Origin: Myxococcus virescens
GTDB taxonomy: Bacteria > Myxococcota > Myxococcia > Myxococcales > Myxococcaceae
DNA length: 64,000 bases
Assembly (NCBI RefSeq): GCF_900101905.1
Contig: NZ_FNAJ01000021.1
Location: 61,975 to 125,974, forward strand
Direction: 5' to 3'
Below, in pieces: positions 28,300 to 38,924 of the stretch. The number at the start of each line of letters is the position of its first letter. Positions within the stretch are counted from its first letter, which is position 1. Below the pieces are notes generated by a model. That model searched no databases. It worked only from the letters and a program-made list of their open reading frames with translations, and had not been told where the DNA came from. Position numbers and translations under genes: made by a program.

Positions 28300-29204
28300 G
28301 CGACGTGGCCATTGAACTGTTCGGCGTCTCCAAGCGCTTCGGCCCCAAGGTCGCCGTCAACGGCGTCAGCTTCTCCGTGCCCAAGGGCGCGGTGTACGGG
28401 CTCATCGGCCCCAACGGCGCCGGCAAGACGACCACCTTCTCCATGATGTGCGGCTACCTCTACCCGTCCGAGGGCTCGCTCAAGGTCATGGATGTGGACC
28501 CCACCACCCCGGGCGCCCTCAAGGGCCGCCTGGGCGCGCTGCCGCAGGACGCGGTGCTGCCGCCCGGCTGGGAAGTGGGCGCGCTGCTGACGTACTGGGC
28601 GCGGCTGTCCGCCCTGGCCGAGCCGGAGCGTGAGGCGCGCGAGGCCCTGGACAAGGTGGGCCTCATGGAGGCCTGGAACGTCCAGACGCAGGCGCTCAGC
28701 CACGGCATGGCCAAGCGCGCCGCCATGGCCCAGGCCCTCATGGGCAGCCCGCCGTTGGTGCTGCTGGACGAGCCCACCGCCGGGTTGGATCCGCGCGTCG
28801 CCGCCCAGGTGCGCCAGGTCATCCGCGACATGAAGGGCCGGCAGACGGTGGTGGTCTCCAGCCACAACCTCCAGGAGCTGGAGGAGCTGTGTGACGCGGC
28901 CGCCATCCTCGACAAGGGCACGCTCGCCCAGGCGGGGAGCATGAATGAGCTCACCGGCCAGGGCGCCGAGTTCCGCGTCCAGATTGCTCGCGGCAGCGTC
29001 ATCATCCCGGAGCTCACGGTGATGCCCCACGTCACGGACGCGCGCATGGAGAGCGACACCGTGCTGCGCGTGCGCTTCAGCGGCGGCGTGGCGCCCGAAG
29101 AGGTCATCAGCCAGGTGGTGCGTCACCTGCTGCAGCACGACGTGCTCATCCTGGGCGTCAGCCGCGGCCAGCGCCTGGAAGATCGCGTCCTGCAGATGCT
29201 CTGA
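28296..29204 (+). CDS. ABC transporter ATP-binding protein
   Basis: 302 residues from a GTG. Walker A GPNGAGKTTT (about 36-45), Q-loop LPQDAVLPPGW, a divergent signature LSHGMAKR in place of LSGGQ, Walker B LVLLDEPTAGLDP and the H-loop SSHNLQELEEL are all present. A C-terminal regulatory extension (about 220-302) is of the ABC-2/DrrA kind. It powers the preceding permease. The altered signature (SHGM) occurs in this subfamily and should not prevent ATP hydrolysis. Confidence 0.92.
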   Translation: MSDVAIELFGVSKRFGPKVAVNGVSFSVPKGAVYGLIGPNGAGKTTTFSMMCGYLYPSEGSLKVMDVDPTTPGALKGRLGALPQDAVLPPGWEVGALLTYWARLSALAEPEREAREALDKVGLMEAWNVQTQALSHGMAKRAAMAQALMGSPPLVLLDEPTAGLDPRVAAQVRQVIRDMKGRQTVVVSSHNLQELEELCDAAAILDKGTLAQAGSMNELTGQGAEFRVQIARGSVIIPELTVMPHVTDARMESDTVLRVRFSGGVAPEEVISQVVRHLLQHDVLILGVSRGQRLEDRVLQML

Positions 29205-29232
29205 AGCAAGGCGTGGGCTGGCGGCAGGCGGC

Positions 29233-29463
29233 TCAACCCGCCTTGCGCACCCAGCCCACGTAGAGGCGCTCCCGGCGCTCCATGCGGACCAGTGGATTCC
29301 CCGTAGCCTCGCACCATGCGGGAAGGTCCGCCTCCAACCCGCGATCCGTGGAGACGAGCTCCACGAGCGTCCCTGGCGCCAGGGCTCTCATGGCCTTGGC
29401 GAGCTCCAGGATGGGCATGGGGCACAAGGCCCCTCGAGTGTCGATGCGCACGGCGGCGTCCAT
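29233..29463 (-). CDS. tusA: TusA-family sulfur carrier protein
   Basis: 76 residues from the ATG at 29463; the open frame continues upstream but similarity begins exactly here. The signature RGALCPMPILELAKAMRAL contains the active Cys in CPxP (about residue 14). The rest follows the usual TusA fold with DRGLEADLPAWCEATGN. TusA relays sulfane sulfur for tRNA thiolation or molybdenum cofactor synthesis. No tus or moa genes adjoin, so which pathway it serves is open. It converges on the ABC transporter operon. Confidence 0.85.
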   Translation of the reverse strand: MDAAVRIDTRGALCPMPILELAKAMRALAPGTLVELVSTDRGLEADLPAWCEATGNPLVRMERRERLYVGWVRKAG

Positions 29464-29635
29464 GATCGGGACTCTGACGGAATTTTTCCGAAGTCTCCCG
29501 AGTTTTGGGGCCCCTGAGGGGGCGCGGCTCCCTGGAAGGCCAGAGCGGCTTGCTTGCGCGTCTGGAATTCCCTCTGTTAAGACCGCCGCCCTCTGCCCTC
29601 GTTGAAAACCCGCTCGGGCCCACAATGCCGGCCCC

Positions 29636-31630
<1,995 letters not shown>

Positions 31631-31663
31631 TTCCCGCCGGGGCCCGGGTGCCCTGACGCGACA

Positions 31664-31697
31664 AAGGCCGTCGGACTCCTCTGAGTCCGGCGGCCTT
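31664..31697. terminator. Bidirectional hairpin terminator between the triple-DsbA gene and ridA
   Basis: AAGGCCGTCGGACTC (31664-31678) pairs with GAGTCCGGCGGCCTT (31683-31697), a 15-base-pair stem with a single G-T wobble and a CTCT loop. It is followed by CGTCTTT on the plus strand and by TTTGTC on the minus strand. It lies between two convergent genes and would end both transcripts. Confidence 0.8.
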
Positions 31698-31716
31698 CGT
31701 CTTTCCAGCCCTGGCT

Positions 31717-32103
31717 TCAGGAGACGGCGATGGCGTCAATCTCCACCTTGGAGCCACGCGGCAGCGCGGACACCTGCACGGTGGCGCGGGCCGGCGGCGC
31801 GCCGGTGAAGTAGCGGCCATAGACTTCGTTCACCCGGGCGAAGTCGCCCAGATCGGTGAGGAAGATGGTGCAGCGCACGACGTGGGAGAAGTCCAGCCCG
31901 CTGGCGGCGAGCACGGCCTTCAGATTCTCCATCACCCGCTCCGCCTGCACGACGACGTCGCCCTGCACCATCTCCATGGTGGCGGGGTCGAGCGGAATCT
32001 GGCCGGAGAGGAAGGTCATCTTCCCGGCGTCCACCTGCACCGCCTGGGAATACGGGCCAATGGCCTTGGGGGCCTGGTCGGAGTGGATTGCCTTGCGAGC
32101 CAT
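31717..32103 (-). CDS. ridA: RidA family reactive intermediate deaminase
   Basis: 128 residues from the ATG at 32103, chosen because GAGGT lies 7 bases upstream. The family pattern is complete: APKAIGPYSQAVQV, LSGQIPLDP, a conserved Arg in VVRCTIFLTDL and a C-terminal ARATVQVSALPRGSKVEIDAIA. RidA hydrolyses reactive enamine/imine intermediates from PLP enzymes. It forms cytoplasmic trimers. It is probably a single-gene unit ending at the shared hairpin terminator. Confidence 0.93.
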   Translation of the reverse strand: MARKAIHSDQAPKAIGPYSQAVQVDAGKMTFLSGQIPLDPATMEMVQGDVVVQAERVMENLKAVLAASGLDFSHVVRCTIFLTDLGDFARVNEVYGRYFTGAPPARATVQVSALPRGSKVEIDAIAVS

Positions 32104-32182
32104 GCGGCGCACCTCGGGGTGAGAGCGGCCCGAATCGGGCCGCCGGGGTTTCCGGGCGCTCTACCACGAAAGGCGAAGGCGG

Positions 32183-34405
32183 TTAGATGCGCTCGACCGA
32201 GTAGACGCCCTGGAGCCGCTCGATGGTTCGCATCAGGTCGGTGAGCTGCTTGAGGTCGGAGATGATGACCTCGAAAGTGTTCACCGCCCGGTCATCTCCG
32301 GTGGCCCGGCAGTTGGCCTGGGAGATGTTGACGCCCTTCTTGGAGAAGGTGTTGGTGATGTCCGCCAGCAGGCCCGGCCGGTCCGCGGTGAGGACGCGCA
32401 GGGTGACGGGGCGCTTGAAGTCGCCCCGGACGTCCCACGACACGTCCACGCGCCGCTCGGGGTCCGTGGCCAGTGCCTTTTCACAGCCGACCGTGTGCAC
32501 CGTGACGCCCCGCCCCCGGGTGATGAAGCCCGCGATGGGATCTCCGGGGACGGGGTTGCAACACCGCCCGAAGCGCACGAGGACATCGTCCACGCCGCCA
32601 ATCTGCACGCCGCTGCGGTTGCTGCGGCCCACCAGCCGCTTCGCCAGGTCGGTGACCCGGGACAGGCCCGGCAGCACCGAGTTGCCGGTTCCACCCGAGG
32701 TTGTCGCGGCGGCGGGGTTGGCGTCCCCACGCCCCCCGGCCTCCGCGGCGTTGAGCTTCTCCTGGGGAACGAGCCGGTGCGACAGCTGCTGCGGCGTCAC
32801 CTTGCCGTAGCCAATGGCCACCAGCATGTCGTCTTCCACGCGGAAGCCCAGGTCCACGGCGGCCTTCTTCATCTCGCCGGACTTGACCAACCGGTTGAAG
32901 TTGAGCTGGAAGCGCTTGAGCTCGCGGTCCGCCAGCTCGCGCCCCAGTTGGAGGCTCTTCTCGCGCTGCTGCTGCTTGATGAAGCCGCGGATGCGCTGCT
33001 GCGCCCGGCTCGTCTTGACGAAGGTGAGCCAGTCCTTGGACGGGTGCTGCTGGGGGCTGGTGAGCACCTCCACCGTGTCCCCGTTCTTCATCTTGTAGCG
33101 GAGCGGGACGATCTTCCCGTTCACCTTGGCGCCCACGCACCGGTTGCCCACGTCCGAATGGATGGCGTAGGCGAAGTCCACCGGCGTGGCGCCGCGAGGC
33201 AGCGAGCGCACGTCGCCCTTGGGCGTGAAGACGAAGACCTCATCGGTGAAGAGGTCCACCTTCACCGTCTCCAGGAACTCCTTCGGGTCCTTCAGGTCCT
33301 GCTGCCACTCCATCAGCTGCCGCAGCCAGGCGAACTTCTCGTCATCCTTGGAGATGACGGCCTTGCCCTCCTTGTACTTCCAGTGCGCGGCGATGCCTTC
33401 CTCGGCGATCTTGTGCATCTCCAAGGTGCGGATCTGCACCTCCACGCGCTCGCTGAGCGGACCGATGATGGTCGTGTGCAGCGACTGGTACATGTTGGGC
33501 TTCGGAATCGCGATGAAGTCCTTGAAGCGCCCCGGCACCGGCTTCCACATCTCGTGCACGAGCCCCAGCGCCTCGTAACAGGAGGGCGCGGTGGGCGCGA
33601 TGATGCGAAAGGCGATGATGTCGTGGATCTGATCGAAGTCGATGCCCTGTGACTTGATCTTCTTGTAGATGCTGTAGACGTGCTTGAAGCGGCCGCTCAC
33701 CTCGCCCTTCAGCCCGCGCTCGGCCAGCTTGGAGCGGATGACGTCGCACGTGTCCTCGATGTACTTCTCCCGCTCCTTCTTGCGCTTGTTCAGCTTCGCC
33801 TGGAGCGCGAAGAACTCCTGCGGTTTGACGTAGCGGAAGCTCAGGTCCTCCAGCTCCGTCTTGATCCACGAAATGCCCAGCCGGTTGGCCAGCGGCGCGT
33901 AGATGTCGAGCGTCTCCTGCGCGATGCGGGCCTGCTTCTCCTCCGACATGTGGTCCAACGTCCGCATGTTGTGCGTGCGGTCCGCCAGCTTCACCAGGAT
34001 GACGCGGATGTCCTGCGCCATCGCGATGATCATCTTCCGGAAGTTCTCCGCCTGCTTCTCCTCCTGCGACAGGCTGGCGGATGCGGAGAACTTGGACAGC
34101 TTGGTGACGCCGTCTACCAGGTGGGCCACTTCCGAACCGAAGAGCTCCGTCAGCTCCTCCTCGGTGGCCAGCGTGTCCTCAATGGTGTCGTGAAGGAGTC
34201 CGGTGACGATGGACGCCTCGTCCAGCTTGAGCTCGCCCAGGATGCCGGCGACCTCGAGCGGATGGACGAGGTAGGGCTCGCCTGACTTCCGGAGTTGACC
34301 CTGATGGACCTTGGCCGAATAGACGTAGGCCTTCTTGATGATGTCCAGGTCGGGGTCGGGGTGGTACTGGGAAACCCGTTGGAGGATGTCGTTCAGGCGA
34401 ATCAT
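32183..34405 (-). CDS. relA: RelA/SpoT-type bifunctional (p)ppGpp synthetase/hydrolase
   Basis: 740 residues from the ATG at 34405. HD hydrolase domain about 30-180 with the intact HDTIED motif at 72-77. The synthetase domain (about 230-350) has RFKDFIAIPKPNMYQSLHTT, where the RxKD charge pattern is that of bifunctional Rel/SpoT rather than synthetase-only RelA. TGS domain about 390-450 (VFTPKGDVRSLPRGATPVDFAYAIHS). A Cys-containing zinc-finger-like region (RFGRCCNPVPGDP) and a C-terminal ACT domain end the protein. It controls the stringent response that triggers development in Myxococcus. It is divergent from a FHA protein gene. Confidence 0.95.
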   Translation of the reverse strand: MIRLNDILQRVSQYHPDPDLDIIKKAYVYSAKVHQGQLRKSGEPYLVHPLEVAGILGELKLDEASIVTGLLHDTIEDTLATEEELTELFGSEVAHLVDGVTKLSKFSASASLSQEEKQAENFRKMIIAMAQDIRVILVKLADRTHNMRTLDHMSEEKQARIAQETLDIYAPLANRLGISWIKTELEDLSFRYVKPQEFFALQAKLNKRKKEREKYIEDTCDVIRSKLAERGLKGEVSGRFKHVYSIYKKIKSQGIDFDQIHDIIAFRIIAPTAPSCYEALGLVHEMWKPVPGRFKDFIAIPKPNMYQSLHTTIIGPLSERVEVQIRTLEMHKIAEEGIAAHWKYKEGKAVISKDDEKFAWLRQLMEWQQDLKDPKEFLETVKVDLFTDEVFVFTPKGDVRSLPRGATPVDFAYAIHSDVGNRCVGAKVNGKIVPLRYKMKNGDTVEVLTSPQQHPSKDWLTFVKTSRAQQRIRGFIKQQQREKSLQLGRELADRELKRFQLNFNRLVKSGEMKKAAVDLGFRVEDDMLVAIGYGKVTPQQLSHRLVPQEKLNAAEAGGRGDANPAAATTSGGTGNSVLPGLSRVTDLAKRLVGRSNRSGVQIGGVDDVLVRFGRCCNPVPGDPIAGFITRGRGVTVHTVGCEKALATDPERRVDVSWDVRGDFKRPVTLRVLTADRPGLLADITNTFSKKGVNISQANCRATGDDRAVNTFEVIISDLKQLTDLMRTIERLQGVYSVERI

Positions 34406-34550
34406 CGAATGAGGAGCAATCGTAACTTTGCACCAACGGAGGGGCAACGTTGCCCCACACCTGGACGTCACCTCCCTCTGGGACACCCCAGTTGGTGCGT
34501 TCGCTTTCGTTGACCCGGTGTTTTACGGCCCCGTAGATTCGCCTCCGCAC

Positions 34551-35681
34551 ATGTCACAGCTCCTGCTGTCCTCCCTCGCCGTGGTCTGCCCGAACTGTGA
34601 CGGGTACAACTCGCCTCGCTCGGCTGCATGTGTGCTCTGCGGCCAGGCGCTGGGCGAGCCCGCTGCCGCGCCCCGCCCCGCCGCCACGAAGCCGCCCCTC
34701 GCCGTCCCCCGGCCTGGTACGCCGCCCGGCAGCCGGCCGGTCGCGGTGTCCAATTTCCCCGGCGGCAAGGTGGCGGAGCCGGTGATTCCACCCGCTCCCA
34801 GCGCCATTCCACCGGGCCTGCGCCCCTCTGCCCGGACGCCGCCCCCCACCGCCGCGGGCCTGACCGTGGAACGGCCGCAGCAGCGCACCCCCACGGCGCC
34901 CCCGGGCATCATGGCCCGCACGGGCGGCGCCTCAGGCCCGGCCACCACCCGTCCGCCCCCGCCAGTTCCGGACAGCGCGATGCCCAGCCGGGCCGGCGTG
35001 GCGACCACGGCGCCGCGCCCCGCCCCTCCGGCCGCCTCCCGGTTCGGGCTCGCGGTCATCGCGGGCTCCGCCCGGGGCCAGCGCTACAAGCTGCCTGTCA
35101 CCGGTTGCGTCGTGGGCCGCCAGCGCGGCGCCATCCTGTTCGCGGACGACGCCTTCGTGTCGCCCCTACACGCCACCTTCCTGGTGAAGGATGGCGCGCT
35201 GTACGTGCGGGACGAGTCCAGCGCCTCGGGCGTCTTCGTCACGGTGGGGGGCACGGAAGCCCTCACCCCGCGCACCCACTTCAGCGCGGGCCAGCGCCTG
35301 TTCCGTTTCACGGGCCGACTGGAGCCCCAGCCCCCCGTGACGGGACGGCCCGCCATCTACGGCGCCCCGGTGCCACTGGGGCAGGCCGTCTACGGTGTGG
35401 AGGAGATGCTCGTCGGTGGCCGGGCGGGACGCGCGGTGGTGACGGCGGCGCCGCTGCTCACCATCGGCCTGGCCCACTGTGACTTGAGCTTCCCAGGCGA
35501 CGAGGGCCTCGCGGGCCGCCACTGCGAGCTGTCCCCAACGCCCACCGGTGCCCTGCTGAGGGACTTGTCCGGGGGCCTGGGCACCTATGTGCGCCTCGCG
35601 AGCGGCGTCGAGCGTCCGCTGCGCCCGGGAGACCGCGTCCGCCTGGGACAGCATGTGCTTCAGGTGGAGACGCTGGGCTGA
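34551..35681 (+). CDS. Zinc-ribbon protein with two FHA domains
   Basis: 376 residues from the ATG at 34551. A four-cysteine zinc ribbon lies at about 13-32 (CPNC...CVLCG). A long Pro/Ala-rich linker (about 38-160) follows. The first FHA-like domain covers about 165-260 (CVVGRQRGAILFADDAFVSPLHATFLVKDGALYVRDESSASGVF), and the second about 295-375 (LTIGLAHCDLSFPGDEGLAGRHCELSP). FHA domains bind phosphothreonine, and the Ser/Thr kinase gene lies next door on the opposite strand. In the second domain the usual S of SxxH is replaced by AGRH, so binding may be altered. Confidence 0.85.
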   Translation: MSQLLLSSLAVVCPNCDGYNSPRSAACVLCGQALGEPAAAPRPAATKPPLAVPRPGTPPGSRPVAVSNFPGGKVAEPVIPPAPSAIPPGLRPSARTPPPTAAGLTVERPQQRTPTAPPGIMARTGGASGPATTRPPPPVPDSAMPSRAGVATTAPRPAPPAASRFGLAVIAGSARGQRYKLPVTGCVVGRQRGAILFADDAFVSPLHATFLVKDGALYVRDESSASGVFVTVGGTEALTPRTHFSAGQRLFRFTGRLEPQPPVTGRPAIYGAPVPLGQAVYGVEEMLVGGRAGRAVVTAAPLLTIGLAHCDLSFPGDEGLAGRHCELSPTPTGALLRDLSGGLGTYVRLASGVERPLRPGDRVRLGQHVLQVETLG

Positions 35682-35777
35682 CGCGAGGCAGGCTGTGCCG
35701 TGGGGCATGCGCCCCGGTGCCCCTGAAGCTTCGTGTCCCGGGGCGGCAAGCCGACACCGCCCCTCGTGACGCCCCCC

Positions 35778-37493
35778 TCAGGGCGACGCGGGCTGCGCCA
35801 CGGTGCCGCTCAGGCGCTGCTCGATGAGGGCACGCGCCTTGGAGGCGGGCTGCTCGCGCAGGTGACGATTCCACCAGCCCCGGGCCTCTTCCTTGTCCGG
35901 GTTCTGCCGGTGCCAGTAGACCTCGCCCAGCTTCAGGGCCAGCTCCGGGTCACCACTGCGGCTGAAGGCCTCGCGGTACTTCGTCGCCGCCAGCCCCACG
36001 TCCGCGCGCTGCAGTGCCTTGTCACCCTCTCGCGCCAGCTCCAGCGCGCGCTCGACGTTGCGCGCGCCCGAGACAATGGCCCGGTCGTAGAGCGGCACGT
36101 CGGGGCTCGCGCCCACGGCGGAGTTGTTGGCCCCCGCCGGCACCGGCGCATTCGTGGGCAGCGCATAGGGCAGGTCCTGCGCGCCCCCGCTGCCCGCGCC
36201 CATGAAGAAGTAGTAGGCGAAGAAGCCCAGCGCGGCGACCACCAGCAGGATGGTCAGCGACTTGAAGAAGAACGCCACCCCGCTGCTGCCGCCGGCCCCC
36301 GGCTGCGTGTGGACCAGCGAGTCCGTGTGCTCACGCGTGGCGGCCATCGCGTCGGCGTTCGCGGGCAACGGCTCCAGCACACCCGGCAGGGCGCGCACCG
36401 TGGCCTCCATGGTCACTTCGTTGCCCCACCCGGGGAGTGTGGCATCCCGGACATCACTCTGCGGACTGGCGGCGGACTTGCGCGGCAACGGCGCCAGTAC
36501 CGCCGACGAGGCGGCCGAGCGCCGCGGCGCCGACTCCATGCGGCGGCGTTCCTTGTCCACGGCCTGCAGTTCGGCCTTGAAGGCCTCGGCGCTGGCGGGC
36601 CGGTCCGCCGGGTTCTTGGACAGCGCCCGGAGGATGAGCCGCTCCATGGCCGGAGAGATGCGCGCATCCGGCCGGCGGCGCGTGGGCGGCGGCGGCTCCT
36701 CGGTCAGGTGCTTGGTGGCGAAGCCCACCGCCGAGTCCGACTCGAAGGGCAGCAGGCCCGTCATCAACTGGTAGAGGATGACGCCCACCGCGTACAGGTC
36801 CGAGCGGTGGTCGAGCTGTGAGCCCCGCGCCTGCTCGGGCGACATGTATTCGGGGGTGCCGCACACGAAGCCCGCGCGGGTGAGCGCCGGACCGTCGTCC
36901 GTGGAGTCGGTGATCTTCGCGATGCCGAAGTCCAGCACCTTGACGAAGTCGGGCTCGTTGCGTCGCGGCTCCACCATGATGTTCTCTGGCTTGAGGTCGC
37001 GGTGGATGACGCCGGCGCCGTGCGCGTCCGACAGCGCGCTCAGCACCTGACTGACGATGCGGACCACGCGCCCCTCGTTCAGGGGCCACTCGCGGCTGAG
37101 AATCTGGTGCAGGTCCTGCCCCGCCACGTACTCCATGGCGATGAACAAGGCCCCGTCCTCGGCCTGGCCGAAGTCGAGCACGCTGATGGAGTTGGGGTGG
37201 TTGAGGCGGCTGGCGGCCTTGGCCTCGCGCTGGAAGCGCGCCACGGTGCGCTCGTCCGACAGGAGCGTATGCCGCAGCACCTTCAGCACCACCACCTTGT
37301 CCAGGGAGAGCTGCCGGGCGCGGAACACCTTGCCCATGCCGCCCTCGCCAATGAGGGCTTCGACCCGGTACTTGTAGGCAATCGTCTTGCCGACGTACTC
37401 GTCCGTATCGGGCGTGCGCACGAGGGTCGCGCCACAGGCGGGACAGAAACGGGAAGATTCTTGGGCGTCAGCGCCGCAGGAGGGGCAGTGCAA
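35778..37493 (-). CDS. Transmembrane Ser/Thr protein kinase with zinc ribbon and periplasmic TPR-like domain
   Basis: 571 residues from a TTG at 37493; a TTG five codons upstream is an alternative. A zinc ribbon (CPSC...CPACG) occupies the first 22 residues. The kinase domain (about 38-300) has all catalytic motifs: GEGGMGKV, VVLKVL, HRDLKPENIM, the DFG triad in LDFGIAK and GTPEYMSPEQARG. A linker is followed by one membrane helix near 417-438 (KSLTILLVVAALGFFAYYFF) and a TPR-like outer domain (about 470-560). It is flanked by two FHA genes that carry the same type of zinc ribbon, which suggests one signalling module. Confidence 0.93.
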   Translation of the reverse strand: MHCPSCGADAQESSRFCPACGATLVRTPDTDEYVGKTIAYKYRVEALIGEGGMGKVFRARQLSLDKVVVLKVLRHTLLSDERTVARFQREAKAASRLNHPNSISVLDFGQAEDGALFIAMEYVAGQDLHQILSREWPLNEGRVVRIVSQVLSALSDAHGAGVIHRDLKPENIMVEPRRNEPDFVKVLDFGIAKITDSTDDGPALTRAGFVCGTPEYMSPEQARGSQLDHRSDLYAVGVILYQLMTGLLPFESDSAVGFATKHLTEEPPPPTRRRPDARISPAMERLILRALSKNPADRPASAEAFKAELQAVDKERRRMESAPRRSAASSAVLAPLPRKSAASPQSDVRDATLPGWGNEVTMEATVRALPGVLEPLPANADAMAATREHTDSLVHTQPGAGGSSGVAFFFKSLTILLVVAALGFFAYYFFMGAGSGGAQDLPYALPTNAPVPAGANNSAVGASPDVPLYDRAIVSGARNVERALELAREGDKALQRADVGLAATKYREAFSRSGDPELALKLGEVYWHRQNPDKEEARGWWNRHLREQPASKARALIEQRLSGTVAQPASP

Positions 37494-37613
37494 GGAAACG
37501 ATCCCCAAAGGGGTGGGACACCGACTTCATCACGTCGCTCGGGTGGGGGGCAAGCCGCGTGCAACGCAAGTCGAGCAACCGAGCCCCGGCCCTGGTACAA
37601 CCCCTAGCCCTCC

Positions 37614-38381
37614 ATGGACGCGATGGAATACTGCCCCCGCTGTGACACCGAAAATCCTCGGGACGCCTCCGTCTGCCGCGCTTGCGGCTCGCCGCTGCGC
37701 TCCGGAACGATGGTGATGGCCGTCGCCAGCGTCGCTTCGCGCCCGCAGGTCTCCATCCGCGTGGTGCGCGCCGATGGCGGCCCCGAGTCCGTCGTCCGCA
37801 TGCAGCGAGACACCCTCACCTGCGGCCAGCAGGCGGACATCTCGCTCACGGACGACCCCTTCATCATGCCGCTCCAGGTCCGCTTCTTCTTCTCCGGCGT
37901 CCGGCTGGCCGTGGAAGACGTGGGCGGCGCCAACGGCGTCTTCGTCCGCCTGCGCCAGGAGCGAGAGCTGCCCCCCGGCGGCGAGCTGCGCCTGGGGCGC
38001 CAGCGGTTGGTGCTGGAGCCCATTCCCACCGCGGCCACGGGACCGGGTGGAACCCAGGTCTGGGGTTCACAGGATCCCGGCTACCGGCTGCGGCTGGTGC
38101 AGCTGCTGGAGGGAGGCCTGCGAGGCGGCGCCTTCCCCCTGCGCGAAGGCGACAATCTCCTGGGCCGCGAGCAAGGTGACCTCACCTTCCCCACGGACGG
38201 CTTCGTGTCCGGGCGGCACGCCGTGCTGCAGGTGCGGCAGGACCGGCTGCAGGTCCGGGACGTGGGCTCGTCCAACGGCACCTTCATCCGCCTGTCGGGC
38301 CCGACCTTCGTGGACAACGGGGACCACTTCCTCATTGGCCGTCAGCTGCTGCGCGTGGAAATCCAAGCGCCCACGTCCTGA
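37614..38381 (+). CDS. Zinc-ribbon protein with FHA-type domains
   Basis: 255 residues. An N-terminal zinc ribbon (CPRCDTENPRDASVCRACG, about 7-25) precedes a divergent FHA-like domain (about 45-135, LTCGQQADISLTDDPFIMPLQVRF). A well-conserved FHA domain covers about 150-250: NLLGREQGDLTFPTDGFVSGRHAVLQVR with the canonical GR, SxRH and SSNGTF residues that read phosphothreonine. It is divergent from the kinase gene (about 120 bases between starts). A second ATG at codon 4 could also serve as start. A probable reader of that kinase's output. Confidence 0.88.
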   Translation: MDAMEYCPRCDTENPRDASVCRACGSPLRSGTMVMAVASVASRPQVSIRVVRADGGPESVVRMQRDTLTCGQQADISLTDDPFIMPLQVRFFFSGVRLAVEDVGGANGVFVRLRQERELPPGGELRLGRQRLVLEPIPTAATGPGGTQVWGSQDPGYRLRLVQLLEGGLRGGAFPLREGDNLLGREQGDLTFPTDGFVSGRHAVLQVRQDRLQVRDVGSSNGTFIRLSGPTFVDNGDHFLIGRQLLRVEIQAPTS

Positions 38382-38388
38382 AATGCCA

Positions 38389-38421
38389 AGGGCCGCACGG
38401 GGGTATCCCCCGCGCGGCCCT
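38389..38421. terminator. Bidirectional terminator between the FHA gene and dksA
   Basis: AGGGCCGC-A-CGGGGG (38389-38403) pairs with CCCCCG-C-GCGGCCCT (38407-38421) around a TAT loop, with one internal A/C mismatch. The 14 paired bases and the position between two convergent stops make it a good shared terminator, though the U-tract is poor. Confidence 0.7.
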
Positions 38422-38435
38422 CACTGCCTCGGTGC

Positions 38436-38798
38436 TCAGCCGTAGGATTTCTCCTTCTTCTCCTGCTCTTCCTTGCAGCGGATGCAAAGCGTCGTCACCG
38501 GGCGCGCATCCAGGCGCTTGGGCGAGATGTCCTCTTCACACCGCTCGCAGACGCCGAAGGTGCCGTCCTCGATGCGGACCAGCGCCTTTTCGATCTTCTG
38601 CAACAGGAACTTCTCCCGGTCCCGCAGACGGAAGACCATTGACTGCGCATACTCGGAAGACGCCAGGTCGATCTCATCGGGAAGGTCGTCCGTGTCGAAA
38701 CTGGACTCCTCCACCAGGGTCTTCTTGGCGCTCTCGAGCAGGCTCGCCTTGCTGTCCTCGAGCATCTTCTTGTAACGCTTGAGATCTTTCTGGTTCAC
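38436..38798 (-). CDS. dksA: DksA/TraR-type RNA polymerase-binding protein
   Basis: 120 residues from a GTG with GAAGG/GGAG upstream. An N-terminal coiled coil with the LPDEIDLAS acidic tip region (about 35-60) is followed by a C-terminal four-cysteine zinc finger: CERCEEDISPKRLDARPVTTLCIRCK (about 84-109). DksA binds the secondary channel of RNA polymerase and works with (p)ppGpp. The relA-type gene lies 4.4 kb away in the same block. The coiled-coil tip has the DxxDxA-like acidic pattern needed for activity (DLPDEIDLA). Confidence 0.9.
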   Translation of the reverse strand: MNQKDLKRYKKMLEDSKASLLESAKKTLVEESSFDTDDLPDEIDLASSEYAQSMVFRLRDREKFLLQKIEKALVRIEDGTFGVCERCEEDISPKRLDARPVTTLCIRCKEEQEKKEKSYG

Positions 38799-38822
38799 AG
38801 CCTTCGCTCCAGTTCAGCGAGG

Positions 38823-38854
38823 TTTTGGGGCCCTGCACCCCAAAAAAAGGGCCC
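38823..38854. repeat. Two mutually exclusive inverted repeats in the dksA leader region
   Basis: TTTTGGGG (38823-38830) can pair with CCCCAAAA (38838-38845). Alternatively GGGCCC (38828-38833) can pair with GGGCCC (38849-38854). The two pairings share bases and exclude each other. The block lies in the leader of dksA on the minus strand, 25 bases upstream of its start. There is no U-tract after either stem, so it is not a standard terminator. Confidence 0.5.
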
Positions 38855-38924
38855 GAAAGCTTCATTCATGAGGTCTTCAGTGTCAAGCTGACGTGGGTAT
38901 GACCAAGGGTGAAGGGAGGGGCGT

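Noticed and set aside
38823..38854. Rho-independent terminator between dksA and the diadenylate cyclase-like gene
   Set aside because: The hairpins lie upstream of both starts and are not followed by a T-run in either reading direction.
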